From NCBI RefSeq assembly GCF_010560025.1, contig NZ_SAIY01000004.1, forward strand, positions 310,001 through 374,000: a DNA stretch of 64,000 bases, given 5' to 3'. This stretch comes from Verrucosispora sioxanthis. GTDB taxonomy: Bacteria > Actinomycetota > Actinomycetes > Mycobacteriales > Micromonosporaceae. The notes below the pieces were generated by a model. It saw only the letters and a list, made by a program, of their open reading frames with translations. It did not search any database and had not been told where the DNA came from. The translations under genes and the position numbers were made by a program. Of the stretch, positions 25,387-34,424 are shown in pieces (the stretch's first letter is position 1; every line of letters begins with the position of its first letter).

Positions 25387-26757
25387 GTGACGGAACGGCT
25401 GATCGTCATCGGTGGTGATGCCGCCGGCATGTCGGCCGCCGCCCAGGCGCGCCGCCGCCGGGGCCCGGACGACCTGGAGATCGTCGTGTTCGAACGGGGG
25501 CACTTCACCTCGTACTCGGCCTGCGGAATCCCGTACTGGATCAGCGGCCTGGTGACCGACCGGGAGCAGCTGGTGGCCCGGTCGCCGAAGACGCACCGCG
25601 AGGACTACGCCATCGACGTGCGGATCCGGCACGAGGTGGTCGGGATCGACCTGGACCGCCGCGAGGTGGTCGCCCGCGACCTGGACGGCGGCGGCGACGT
25701 CCGCGAACCGTTCGACAACCTGATGTACGCCGCCGGGGCGGTGCCGAAGAAGCCTGCCTGGGCGCGCACCGACGCCGCCGGGGTGTTCGGGGTGCAGACC
25801 CTCGACGACGGTTCGGCGTTGCGCGGTTGGCTGGAGGCCGAGCCGCGACCCCGGCGGGCAGTGGTGGTCGGCGGCGGCTACATCGGCGTCGAGATGGCTG
25901 AGGCGCTGGTCCGCCGTGGGCTGTCGGTCACCCTGGTCGAGCGCGACGAGCAGCCGATGTCCACCGTCGACCCCGACATGGCCCGGCTGGTCACCGAGGC
26001 GATGCGCGGGCTGGGCGTGGACATCCGCACCGGCGTACGGGTCACCGGCCTGACGGAGCGCGACGGCCGGGTGAGCGAGGTGGTCACCGACGACGGGCCG
26101 ATCCCGACCGATCTGGTGGTGCTCGGTCTCGGCGTACGCCCCAACACGGAGCTGGCCACCGCCGCCGGCCTGCCGCTGGGACCGACCGGCGGGATCCGGG
26201 TGGACCGCCAGATGCGGGTGTCCGAGGTGCCCGGGGTGTGGGCTGCCGGAGACTGCGTGGAGACCCTGCACAAGGTCAGCGGCATGCCGGTGCACGTTCC
26301 GCTGGGCACCCACGCCAACAAGCAGGGCCGGGTCGCCGGGATCAACATCAGCGGCGGGTACGCCACCTTCGCGGGGGTGATCGGCACCGCCGTGACCAAG
26401 GTGTGCGACCTGGAGGTGGGGCGCACCGGGCTGCGGGAACGCGAGGCGCGGATGGCCGGGTTCGAGTTCGTCTCGGTGATCGCGGAGTCGACGAACCGCG
26501 CCGGCTACTACCCCGGCGCCCGGCTGATGACGGTGAAGCTGATCGCCGAGCGCCCGAGCGGGCGGCTGCTCGGCGCCCAGATCGTCGGCTGGTCCGAGGC
26601 GGCGAAGCGGATCGACACCCTGGCCGTGGCGCTGTGGAACAAGATGACGGTGGACGACATGACCGCCCTCGACCTCGGCTACGCCCCGCCGTACGCCCCG
26701 GTCTGGGATCCGGTGCTGGTCGCCGCCCGCAAGGCCGTGGACGCGCTCGCCCGCTGA
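25387..26757 (+). CDS. CoA-disulfide-reductase-like FAD/NAD(P) oxidoreductase
   Basis: The 456-residue flavoprotein has the FAD-binding IGGDAAGMSAA, a single redox cysteine at C46 in TSYSACGIPYWISG, the NAD(P)-binding VVGGGYIGVEMAE and a C-terminal dimerisation domain ending PYAPVWDPV. One active-site Cys near the N-terminus defines the CoA-disulfide reductase/NADH oxidase/persulfide reductase group. The probable role is thiol-disulfide or peroxide metabolism in the cytoplasm. GTG 25387 has a perfect AAGGAGGT ribosome site. It is co-oriented with the YbdK-type ligase, which fits a thiol-related unit. Confidence 0.9.
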   Translation: MTERLIVIGGDAAGMSAAAQARRRRGPDDLEIVVFERGHFTSYSACGIPYWISGLVTDREQLVARSPKTHREDYAIDVRIRHEVVGIDLDRREVVARDLDGGGDVREPFDNLMYAAGAVPKKPAWARTDAAGVFGVQTLDDGSALRGWLEAEPRPRRAVVVGGGYIGVEMAEALVRRGLSVTLVERDEQPMSTVDPDMARLVTEAMRGLGVDIRTGVRVTGLTERDGRVSEVVTDDGPIPTDLVVLGLGVRPNTELATAAGLPLGPTGGIRVDRQMRVSEVPGVWAAGDCVETLHKVSGMPVHVPLGTHANKQGRVAGINISGGYATFAGVIGTAVTKVCDLEVGRTGLREREARMAGFEFVSVIAESTNRAGYYPGARLMTVKLIAERPSGRLLGAQIVGWSEAAKRIDTLAVALWNKMTVDDMTALDLGYAPPYAPVWDPVLVAARKAVDALAR

Positions 26758-26846
26758 CGGCTCCGGGGCGGGATTCTGTCGGTGCCGGGGGTTAGCGTGT
26801 GCGCGCCGCCCGGTCAGGGCCGACGCGAACCCTCGGAGGAAACCTT

Positions 26847-28271
26847 ATGTCGCAGGAGACGACCTACCTCGAACTGTCCGAAGTGGACGGTGCGGCGCAC
26901 AAGTTCTACGAGGTGGCGGTCGACGACACCACGATGACGGTGCGCTATGGGCGGATCGGCGACCAGGGCCAGGTGAAGACCACCGGCTATCCCGACAACG
27001 CCCGGGCGCGGGCCGCCGCGGCGAAGAAGATCGGCGAGAAGATCCGCAAGGGGTACGCCCCGGCCGTGCCCGGCGTACGCCAGAAGCGGGCCGTCTCCCG
27101 GCGACAGATCGTCAGCACCCGCTCCACCGCCCGCACCGCCCCGGTGCTCTGGCGGTACGACTCCGGCGCACCGGCCTTCGGCATCTTCGTCGACGGACGC
27201 ACCTGCATGGTGGGCAACGAGCGGGGAGTGATCACCACCCTCGACCACGATGCCCGGGTGGTGGACCAGGTCCGCCTGCCCGACGGGGTCAAGTGCATCG
27301 TCGCCGACGACGCCTGGATCTACGCCGGCTGCGACGACGGCAACGTCTACGACCTCTCCGGCAAGATCCCCCGGGTGGCGTACGCGATCGTGCCCGACAT
27401 CGACATCTACTGGCTCGACATCCACGACGGCGTGCTTGGTGTCTCCGACGCCGACGGCGGGATCGCCGCCATCGACCACGAGGACGAGTTCCTCTGGCGG
27501 CGGGCCGGGCGCGGCCGGTCGGCCTGGATGGTGCGCTGCGACGCCGACGCCGTCTACCACGGCGACTCGACGGGAGTGAGCGGCTACGACTGGCGCACCG
27601 GTCGCGAGCTGTGGCACACCCGCACCGGCTCGGTGCTCTTCGGCTGGCAGGAACGCGACGCCGTGTTCGCCGGCACCGCCACCCGCGAGGTGGTCCGGAT
27701 CGGCAAGGACGGCGGGTCGGCGCTGCGCACCTACCGGGCCGACGCCCCGGTCTTCTCCTGCGCCACCGCCGCCGACGGCCGCTACGTCTTCGCCGGGGAC
27801 AGCCAGTCCTCGATCTACTGTTTCGCCGCCGACGGCACCCGGCTGTGGAAGCTCGGCACCGGCTGCGGGTCGGCCTACTCCATGCAGTACCACGACCAGC
27901 GCCTCTACGTGGTGACCACCAGCGGCCACCTGGCCTGCATCGACGCCAGTGAGCCCGCCATCCGGGCGGCGGAGGCGGGCAGCGTGCCCGACGTGGTCGA
28001 CGTCAAGGCGCCGGCCCGACTGCCGGAACCGGCGGCGGTGACCCAGGTCGAGGTGGTCGCCGACACCGGCGGCGGCGTGGTGGTGGAGTGTGTCGAGCAG
28101 GGTGGCCGGCTGCGGGTGCACGTGCTCTCCGGCGGCTACCACCGGGACTGGTCGGTGCAGTTCCCCAAGGGCATCCGCGAGCCGGGCGCGCGCTACCTGG
28201 TCACCGAGGTCCGTGAGTCCGGCCGGGGCGGCTTCTACCGGGCGTACGGCGACATCCGCCGGCTCCGCTGA
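26847..28271 (+). CDS. WGR domain protein with beta-propeller
   Basis: The 474-residue protein begins with a WGR domain (about residues 5-80: TYLELSEVDGAAHKFYEV, MTVRYGRIGDQGQ, AAKKIGEKIRKGY). A PQQ/WD-like repeat propeller follows (about 105-385: VLWRYDSGAPAFGIFVDG, WIYAGCDDGNVYDLSG, YVFAGDSQSSIYCFAADG), with a further C-terminal beta domain. WGR domains occur in PARPs and some DNA-repair or MolR-like proteins and can bind nucleic-acid ends; the combination with a propeller has no defined activity that I know. CGGAGGAAA precedes ATG 26847. No transmembrane segment or signal peptide is visible, so it is probably cytoplasmic. Confidence 0.82.
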   Translation: MSQETTYLELSEVDGAAHKFYEVAVDDTTMTVRYGRIGDQGQVKTTGYPDNARARAAAAKKIGEKIRKGYAPAVPGVRQKRAVSRRQIVSTRSTARTAPVLWRYDSGAPAFGIFVDGRTCMVGNERGVITTLDHDARVVDQVRLPDGVKCIVADDAWIYAGCDDGNVYDLSGKIPRVAYAIVPDIDIYWLDIHDGVLGVSDADGGIAAIDHEDEFLWRRAGRGRSAWMVRCDADAVYHGDSTGVSGYDWRTGRELWHTRTGSVLFGWQERDAVFAGTATREVVRIGKDGGSALRTYRADAPVFSCATAADGRYVFAGDSQSSIYCFAADGTRLWKLGTGCGSAYSMQYHDQRLYVVTTSGHLACIDASEPAIRAAEAGSVPDVVDVKAPARLPEPAAVTQVEVVADTGGGVVVECVEQGGRLRVHVLSGGYHRDWSVQFPKGIREPGARYLVTEVRESGRGGFYRAYGDIRRLR

Positions 28272-28313
28272 TCTCCGTTGTGATGGCCGACCGGGCTCGG
28301 CCATCATGATTCG

Positions 28314-29185
28314 GTGAGCGGCGTGCTGCGCGTCCCCGACGGCTTGACCTGGCTGCACGGCGTGCCGGGCGGGTCGGAGTGGTTGGCCGGGCTGCCCGAC
28401 CGGCTGGCCACCTGCGCCCGGCGCTGGTCGCTGCGGCTCGGGTCGCCCTTCGGGTACGCCTGCGCCTCCTGGCGGTGCCGGCCGAGTTGCCGGACGGCAC
28501 CCGGGCGGTGCTCAAGGTGCAGTTTCCCGACGCGGAGAGCGCGCACGAGGCGACGGCGCTGCGTAGCTGGGACGGTGCCGGGGCCGTCCGGCTGCTCGCC
28601 CACGACCCCGGCCTGCGGGCACTGCTGGTGGAGCGCTGCGACCCCGGCACACCGCTGCACGCGGTACCGCTCGACGAGGCGCTCGACGCCGTGGTGGCGC
28701 TGCTCCCCCGCCTCTGGGTACCGGCCGGTCAGCCGTTCCTGTCGTTGGCGGAGGCCGCCGCCGGTTGGGCGTCCCGGCTGCCGGCCAAATGGGAGCGGGC
28801 CGGACGGCCGTTCGAGCGGCGGCTGGTCGAGGTCGCGCTCGACCAGCTCAACGGGTTGGCCGGCAGCCAGGGCGAGCAGGTCCTGGTCAACCAGGACCTG
28901 CACGCCGCCAACGTGCTGCGCGCCGAACGCGAGCCGTGGCTGGTGATCGACCCGAAGCCGTTGGTCGGCGAGCGGGAGTTCTCGGTCGTGGCGATGGTGC
29001 GCGGCACCGAGCTGGGTCACTCCCGGGCGGCCGTCCGTCGCCGGCTGGACCGGCTCAGCGCCGAGCTGGGGCTGGACCGGGACCGGGTCGTGGGCTGGAC
29101 GATCGGTCAGACGATGGCCTGGAGCATCGACGGCGACCGGGTCTTCACCGACCACGCCGAGGTGGTCCGCTGGCTCCTCGACTGA
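28314..29185 (+). pseudogene. Aminoglycoside O-phosphotransferase, APH(6)/streptomycin-kinase type, one frameshift
   Basis: The N-terminus (VPDGLTWLHGVPGGSEWL ... LGSPFGYACAS) is in one frame. From LAVPAELPDGTRAVLKVQF onward the protein continues in another: ATP-binding Lys in VLKV, catalytic VNQDLHAANVL, metal-binding WLVIDPKPLVGEREF. The last motif is typical of APH(6) and hydroxyurea kinases. Adding one C to the CC at 28468-28469 gives one 290-residue protein, the family length. The product would phosphorylate streptomycin or a related compound. The lesion matches the homopolymer errors elsewhere in this window. It is convergent with the Nei gene. Confidence 0.83.
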
Positions 29186-29202
29186 GGTGGCATTTCGGTC
29201 AG

Positions 29203-29248
29203 ATCTTGGTCGAGCACGGCCCCCTGGAGGGCCGTTCCGGACCAAGAT
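29203..29248. terminator. Imperfect inverted repeat between convergent aph and nei genes
   Basis: ATCTTGGTC (29203-29211) pairs with GACCAAGAT (29240-29248), and ACGGCCC pairs with GGGCCGT inside, separated by a small mismatched bulge; the loop is 6 nt. The position between convergent stops fits a shared terminator. Confidence 0.7.
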
Positions 29249-29262
29249 TCACGCCGGTGGGG

Positions 29263-30069
29263 TCAGGACTGGCAGGTGGGGCACCAGTAGAGGTTGCGGG
29301 CGGTGATGGTGCCTCGGCTGATCGGGGTGCGGCAGACGTGGCAGGGCTGGCCGGGGCGGCGGTAGACGTAGACCTCTCCCCCGTGCCGGTCGACTCGCGC
29401 CGGACGACCCATCGCCTCGGGCAGGTGGGCGGCGCGGACGGTGTCGATCCGGCCGGTGCCGACCGCGAGCGTCATCAGTTCCACCAGATCGGCCCAGAGC
29501 ACCTCCCACCCGGCCCGGGTCAGTTCCCGGCCGGGCAGCCTCGGCGACAGACCGGCGCGGAACAGCGCCTCGGTCACGAAGATCAGACCGGTGCCGGCCA
29601 CCACCGCCTGGTCCAGCAGCAGCGCCGCCAGCGGCGTCACGCTGCGCGAGATCCGGGCGTACGCCCGCTCCGGGTCGGCGTCGACGCGCAGCGGATCCGG
29701 TCCGAGTCGCGCCCGGAGCGCGGCCACCTCGGGCGGGCTGAGCAGTTCGCAGGCGGTCGGTCCGCGCAGGTCGAGCCAGTGCCGGTCACTGGTCAGCCGT
29801 AGCCGGATCTGTCCCACCGGCTCCGGCGGCTCACCGTCACCGTCGGTGACCTTGCCGTAGAGGCCGAGGTGCACGTGCAGCGTCAACTCACCGGCGTAGT
29901 GGTGCAACAGGTGCTTGCCGTACGCCTCGGTGTCGTCCAGCACCGTCCCGGAGACCATGGCGGCACCGTCGGCGAAGCGGCCCTGCGGGCTGGCGGCATG
30001 CACCTTGTCCCCGGCGAACAGCTCGGCGTGCCGGGCCGCCAGGCGATGAATCGTGTGTCCCTCTGGCAC
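29263..30069 (-). CDS. nei: Fpg/Nei family DNA glycosylase (endonuclease VIII-like)
   Basis: The 268-residue protein starts PEGHTIHRLA: the catalytic Pro and Glu directly after the initiator, as in Nei rather than Fpg (PELPEV). The H2TH region holds LDQAVVAGTGLIFVTEALF. The C-terminal zinc finger CHVC-x16-CPTC is complete. It excises oxidised pyrimidines and nicks the backbone. The GTG at 30069 was chosen because processing exposes Pro at position 2; TACGCT lies seven bases upstream, so the mRNA is probably leaderless. Longer in-frame starts to 30474 are not supported. Confidence 0.93.
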   Translation of the reverse strand: MPEGHTIHRLAARHAELFAGDKVHAASPQGRFADGAAMVSGTVLDDTEAYGKHLLHHYAGELTLHVHLGLYGKVTDGDGEPPEPVGQIRLRLTSDRHWLDLRGPTACELLSPPEVAALRARLGPDPLRVDADPERAYARISRSVTPLAALLLDQAVVAGTGLIFVTEALFRAGLSPRLPGRELTRAGWEVLWADLVELMTLAVGTGRIDTVRAAHLPEAMGRPARVDRHGGEVYVYRRPGQPCHVCRTPISRGTITARNLYWCPTCQS

Positions 30070-30310
30070 GGCGCCAAGCGTAGCCAGCGGTTGGCGCAGC
30101 AGTCTCCGGCCGGCCGGCGTCACCCTGCTCCGCCCCGCACCCGGCGGGTCGCCCCCCGGCCCCGGCGCAACCCTCGACTCCCCCGCCGCTCGGCCGGCCC
30201 GGCAGCTGACAGTTACTCGACGGTAGGGATTGTCCTCGGGATTCTGGTTCAATTGCCGGTCGGGCCGCCGGCACGGCGGGCAGCACGTCGACTCGATGGG
30301 GCGGTGAGTC

Positions 30311-31000
30311 GTGACGGATCGGATGCGCCGCGCGGTGGTGGTCGGCAACAGCGACGGGATCGGACTGGCGTTCACCCGCCGGCTGCTCGCCGACGGCTGG
30401 CTGGTCACCGGGCTGTCCCGGCGGGACAACCCGATCATCGTCCCGACGTACGCCCACCACACCGTCGACGTCACCGCGCCCGACTATCCCGAGGTGCTGA
30501 GCAAGGCGATCGACGAACTCGGCGGGGTGGACCTGTGCGTCTACGCCGCCGGCGTCGGCGAACCCGTCGACCTGGCCGACCTGGACCCGCAGACACGCAC
30601 CTTCGAGGTCAACCTGATGGGCGCGGTACGCACCGCCGCCGTGGTGGTGCCCAAGATGCTCGCCGCCGGCGACGGGCACCTGATCGGGATCTCCAGCCTG
30701 GCCGACCGGCTGGTTTCCGGCGAGGCACCCGGCTACGCCGGTTCGAAGGCGGGGCTGTCGTCGTACCTGATGGGTCTTGCGGCGGCCCTGCGCCGGCACG
30801 GCGTGCACGTGACCACCGTGCGGTTCGGATTCGTCGACACCAAGATGGCCAAGGGCACGTTCCGACCGCTGATGATCCCGGTCGACCGGGCCGTCGAGGT
30901 CCTCGCGCACTGTGTCCGCAACCGCCCCGTCCGAGTCTCCCGCCCCCGCCGCCTCGCCCTGCTCACCGCAGCCCTGGCCCCCCTCACCCGCCCCCACTGA
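30311..31000 (+). CDS. Short-chain dehydrogenase/reductase
   Basis: The 229-residue SDR has a variant cofactor loop (VVGNSDGIGLAF), YAAGVG in place of NNAG, ISSLADRL with the catalytic Ser, and YAGSKAGL with the catalytic Tyr and Lys. Substrate and pathway are unknown. The C-terminus is short and proline/arginine-rich. GTG 30311 follows GGGGCGGTGAG. It is divergent from nei; the 240 bp between them hold no other gene, only a GC-rich stretch and an AT-richer patch at about 30210-30255 that may contain the promoter. Confidence 0.85.
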   Translation: MTDRMRRAVVVGNSDGIGLAFTRRLLADGWLVTGLSRRDNPIIVPTYAHHTVDVTAPDYPEVLSKAIDELGGVDLCVYAAGVGEPVDLADLDPQTRTFEVNLMGAVRTAAVVVPKMLAAGDGHLIGISSLADRLVSGEAPGYAGSKAGLSSYLMGLAAALRRHGVHVTTVRFGFVDTKMAKGTFRPLMIPVDRAVEVLAHCVRNRPVRVSRPRRLALLTAALAPLTRPH

Positions 31001-31147
31001 CCCACCCACAAACCCTGATCGGCGGGGTGGGGGGTGGGGCAGGGGGTGTCGGTGGGGCGAGGGGTGGGTAACTCCGAGATGTTGTGGCGTGGCTGGCGAA
31101 TACGGGGCTGATGCCGCCGTCCACGCATCGATCAGGAGGTGAAGATC

Positions 31148-32010
31148 ATGAAGTTTCCTTCGCTGTTGCGCCGGGACGAATCGGCGGCACCGACGGACGA
31201 CGACCGGGGCCGGAGCGGGACGGTCGCCACCGACACCCGCACCGACGCGCGACCCGACGTCACGGGCGGCACCGACGGCAGCACCGAGCAGCGCCGAACG
31301 CCGACCGGCAACACCGTCGTCACCGGGCGGGCTTCCGCCGACCGGAGCGCCGGCCCGGACGCCGACCGGGTGACTCCCCAGCCCGACGCGGAGCGGGCCG
31401 CCGAGGCCCGGGCCGCCACCGCCCGCTCCACCGTGCACGGTGGCGGAGCGGCCGCGCCGCCACCGAGACCACCGACCGCGACGCGACCGTGGACGGCCAC
31501 CGCACCACGGGCCTCGACCGCACTCTCGACGGCCACCGCACCGCCGAGGGCGACCGGATCGTCGACGAGAACCGGCGCGCCGACCGTGACCGGATCGCCG
31601 ACACCGTCGAGCGGGACGGCACCGTGGATGACCGGACGCCCGACGGCGAGGCCGATCGAGACGTACCGCCGGCACCCGTCGGCCCGCGACCCCGGGCCAG
31701 CATGCTGGCCACGCTCGGCCTGATCGTCGGCGTCGGCAGCGTCCTGTTCGTGCTCACCGGCGCCCTCGCCGGGTACGGCATCGCGCTGGGCGCGATCGGG
31801 GCGGTGCTCGCCGTGCTCGGTCTGATGGCCACCCGCCGGCGGCACGTCGCCGGCAAGTCCGACGCGCTGCTGGGCATCGCGTTCGGACTCGGGGCGGTGG
31901 TCCTGGGCGTGCTCGCGATGACCGGCCAGTACGACTGGCCGACCACCGATGGGGACACCGTGGTCCGCTTCCGTGAGTGGCTTGATTCACAGTTTGTGGA
32001 TCGCCTGTAG
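31148..32010 (+). pseudogene. Membrane protein with long hydrophilic N-terminus, one frameshift
   Basis: The first part (MKFPSLLRRDE..., reached after MK at the start) is charged and repetitive. The frame then drifts into proline-rich nonsense. In the next frame the protein continues as TETTDRDATVDGHRTT, with repeated DGHRT/DRD units, then two to three membrane helices (MLATLGLIVGVGSVLFVL ... LLGIAFGLGAVVLGVLAM). Adding one base near GG 31445-31446 joins them into about 287 residues. AGGAGGT lies 7 nt before ATG 31148, so the start is firm. The helical end resembles DUF4190-type proteins; no function is known. Confidence 0.65.
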
Positions 32011-32111
32011 CGGGCACTTTTCGCCCCGCCGGTGGTTCACCGGTGCCGGTCGGTGCGGAACCGACCGTAGCCCGATCAGATCTGGTGGTTCACCAGCCGG
32101 GCGCACACGCT

Positions 32112-32142
32112 CGTCAGGGGCGGCGATTCGCCGCCCCTGACG
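32112..32142 (+). terminator. Perfect 14-bp hairpin downstream of the membrane protein gene
   Basis: CGTCAGGGGCGGCG pairs with its complement at 32129-32142 around a 3-nt ATT loop. It lies 100 bp after the stop at 32010. The rest of the 32011-32341 gap holds an AT-richer stretch (32170-32245) that probably contains the promoter of the next operon. Confidence 0.7.
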
Positions 32143-32341
32143 TATGCCCGGGGTCGATCCGCCGCTGTTCACGAGCCATACGCAATGAATCTGCACCAGT
32201 CGGGTGCCAAACGCAACGATCTGCCGCTGAATGCAAGGGTTCGCGGTGGATCCTGCCGGTCTTGCCCGCATACCGTTGAGCCACGGCGCCAGCCCGTGGG
32301 CCGACGGTGGCCGGGCGCGCCCGAGGCTTGGAGCAGGACAC

Positions 32342-33163
32342 ATGACGATGGACGCCACCCGCCAACGGTTTCTGATGTGCCGGCCGACGTACTTCGCCGT
32401 CGACTACGCGATCAACCCGTGGATGGATCCGACCGCCCCGGTCGACGCCGACCTCGCCGTACGGCAGTGGGAGCGGCTGCGGCAGGTCTACCTGGACCTG
32501 GGCCACACCGTCGAGGAGATCGCGCCGGTACCGGGCCTGCCCGACATGGTCTTCGCCGCCAACGGCGGCACCGTGATCGACGGCAAGGCGATGGCGGTGC
32601 AGTTCCGCGATCCGCAGCGCGCCGACGAGGCCCCCGCGTACCGCGCCTGGTTCGAGGCCGCAGGCTTCGAGATGTACGACCCGAAGCACGTCAACGAGGG
32701 TGAGGGCGACGTCCTGCTGGCCGGCGACCACCTGCTCGCCGGCACCGGTTTCCGCACCGCGCACGCCTCGCACGCCCAGCTCCAGGAGGTCTTCGGGTAC
32801 CCGGTGATCACCATGCAGCTGGTCGATCCCCGTTTCTACCACCTGGACACCGCACTGACCGTGCTCGACGAACGCACCGTGGCGTACCTGCCCGAGGCGT
32901 TCTCGCCCGGCAGTCAGGCCGTGCTCCGCCGGCTCTTCCCGGACGCGGTGCACGCCACCATGGCCGACGCGGAGGTGCTCGGCCTCAACGCGGTCAGTGA
33001 CGGCCGGCACGTGGTGCTGCCCGAGCAGGCCACCGACCTGGCCGCCAAGCTGCGCGACCGGGGCTACCAGACGATCGGCGTCGACCTGTCCGAGCTGCGT
33101 CGGGCCGGCGGCGGCCCGAAGTGCTGCACGTTGCGACTCCGTCAGGGAAAGGCAGACCGATGA
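32342..33163 (+). CDS. Guanidino-group hydrolase, dimethylargininase-like; probable arginine dihydrolase
   Basis: The 273-residue protein is in the amidinotransferase/DDAH superfamily, with H168 (YHLDTAL) and a C-terminal nucleophile Cys (GGPKCC, residues 261-262). Genome annotation usually labels it N(G),N(G)-dimethylarginine dimethylaminohydrolase. However, VDYAINPWM near the N-terminus and an Asn in FAANGG (N74), where deiminases have Asp, recall the cyanobacterial ArgZ/AgrE arginine dihydrolases that yield ornithine. The next gene, overlapping by 4 bp (ATGA), is ornithine aminotransferase, which supports ornithine as product. ATG 32342 follows GGAG. Confidence 0.82.
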   Translation: MTMDATRQRFLMCRPTYFAVDYAINPWMDPTAPVDADLAVRQWERLRQVYLDLGHTVEEIAPVPGLPDMVFAANGGTVIDGKAMAVQFRDPQRADEAPAYRAWFEAAGFEMYDPKHVNEGEGDVLLAGDHLLAGTGFRTAHASHAQLQEVFGYPVITMQLVDPRFYHLDTALTVLDERTVAYLPEAFSPGSQAVLRRLFPDAVHATMADAEVLGLNAVSDGRHVVLPEQATDLAAKLRDRGYQTIGVDLSELRRAGGGPKCCTLRLRQGKADR

Positions 33164-34374
33164 TCGAGGACATGCTGCGGACCCCCGCCGCGGTGCAGGA
33201 CTCGGAGCGGCACACCGCACACAACTACCACCCGCTGCCGGTGGTGATCACCTCGGCCGAGGGTGCCTGGGTGACCGACGTGGACGGCAACCGCTACCTG
33301 GACTGCCTGGCCGGCTACTCGGCGCTGAACTTCGGTCACCGGCACCCGACGCTGATCGCCGCCGCGCACGCTCAGCTCGACAAGCTCACGCTGACCAGCC
33401 GGGCGTTCATCCACGACCAGTTCGCCGACTTCTGCCGGGAACTGGCGGCGCTGTGCGGCAAGGACCTGGTGCTGCCGATGAACACCGGGGCCGAGGCCGT
33501 GGAGACCGGCATCAAGGTGGCCCGCAAGTGGGGCTACCAGGTCAAGGGGGTACCGGCCGGCCAGGCGAACATCGTGGTCGCGGAGGGCAACTTCCACGGG
33601 CGTACGACCACGATCGTCAGCTTCTCCACCGACTCCGACGCCCGGGCCGACTTCGGGCCGTACACGCCGGGCTTCCGGATCGTGCCCTACGGCGACCTGG
33701 CCGCGCTGACCGAGGCGATCGACGAGCACACCGTCGCCGTGCTGCTGGAGCCGATCCAGGGCGAGCAGGGCGTGGTGGTGCCGCCCGAGGGTTACCTGCC
33801 CGGCGTACGGCGGCTGTGCACCGAACGCGATGTGCTGTTTATCGCCGACGAGATCCAGTCCGGCCTGGGTCGCACCGGCGCCACGTTCGCCTGCGAGCAG
33901 GAGGGCGTCGTGCCGGACATGTACCTGCTGGGCAAGGCGCTCGGCGGGGGCATCGTGCCGGTCTCCGCGGTGGCCGCCGACGCGGACGTGCTCGGCGTAC
34001 TCAAGCCCGGCCAGCACGGTTCCACCTTCGGCGGCAACCCCCTCGCCTGTGCCGTGGCGACCGAGGTGGTCCGGCTGCTGGCGACCGGCGAGTTCCAGCG
34101 CCGCTCCGCCGCACTCGGCGAGCGGCTGCACGCCGGTCTGCGTGGTCTGCTCGGCAAGGGTCTGGTCGCGGTACGCGGCCGAGGTCTGTGGGCCGGCCTG
34201 GACATCGACCCGGCGCTGATGAGCGGCCGGGAGGCCTGCGAACGGCTGATGGAGCGTGGGGTGCTGGCCAAGGACACGCACGGCTCGACCATCCGGCTCG
34301 CGCCGCCGCTGGTGATCACCGAGGAGGAGATCGACCACGCGGTGGCGCAGCTGACCGCCGTACTGGCCGGCTGA
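33160..34374 (+). CDS. rocD: Ornithine aminotransferase
   Basis: The 404-residue class III PLP aminotransferase has PMNTGAEAVETGIK, the PLP-contact Asp in FIADEIQSGLGRTG, and the Schiff-base Lys in LLGKALGGG. STFGGNPLAC, typical of ornithine/acetylornithine aminotransferases, follows. It converts ornithine and 2-oxoglutarate to glutamate semialdehyde (then P5C) and glutamate. The ATG at 33160 overlaps the upstream stop, so the two are co-translated. Together they form a short arginine-to-glutamate route. Confidence 0.94.
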   Translation: MIEDMLRTPAAVQDSERHTAHNYHPLPVVITSAEGAWVTDVDGNRYLDCLAGYSALNFGHRHPTLIAAAHAQLDKLTLTSRAFIHDQFADFCRELAALCGKDLVLPMNTGAEAVETGIKVARKWGYQVKGVPAGQANIVVAEGNFHGRTTTIVSFSTDSDARADFGPYTPGFRIVPYGDLAALTEAIDEHTVAVLLEPIQGEQGVVVPPEGYLPGVRRLCTERDVLFIADEIQSGLGRTGATFACEQEGVVPDMYLLGKALGGGIVPVSAVAADADVLGVLKPGQHGSTFGGNPLACAVATEVVRLLATGEFQRRSAALGERLHAGLRGLLGKGLVAVRGRGLWAGLDIDPALMSGREACERLMERGVLAKDTHGSTIRLAPPLVITEEEIDHAVAQLTAVLAG

Positions 34375-34385
34375 GCTGTCGTACC

Positions 34386-34423
34386 GCCGGTGGCGCCGGG
34401 CCGACGGTCCCGGCGCCACCGGC
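34386..34423. terminator. Bidirectional terminator after rocD
   Basis: A perfect 15-bp stem (GCCGGTGGCGCCGGG and complement) with an 8-nt loop fills the gap between convergent rocD and FHA genes. Confidence 0.88.
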
Positions 34424-34424
34424 G

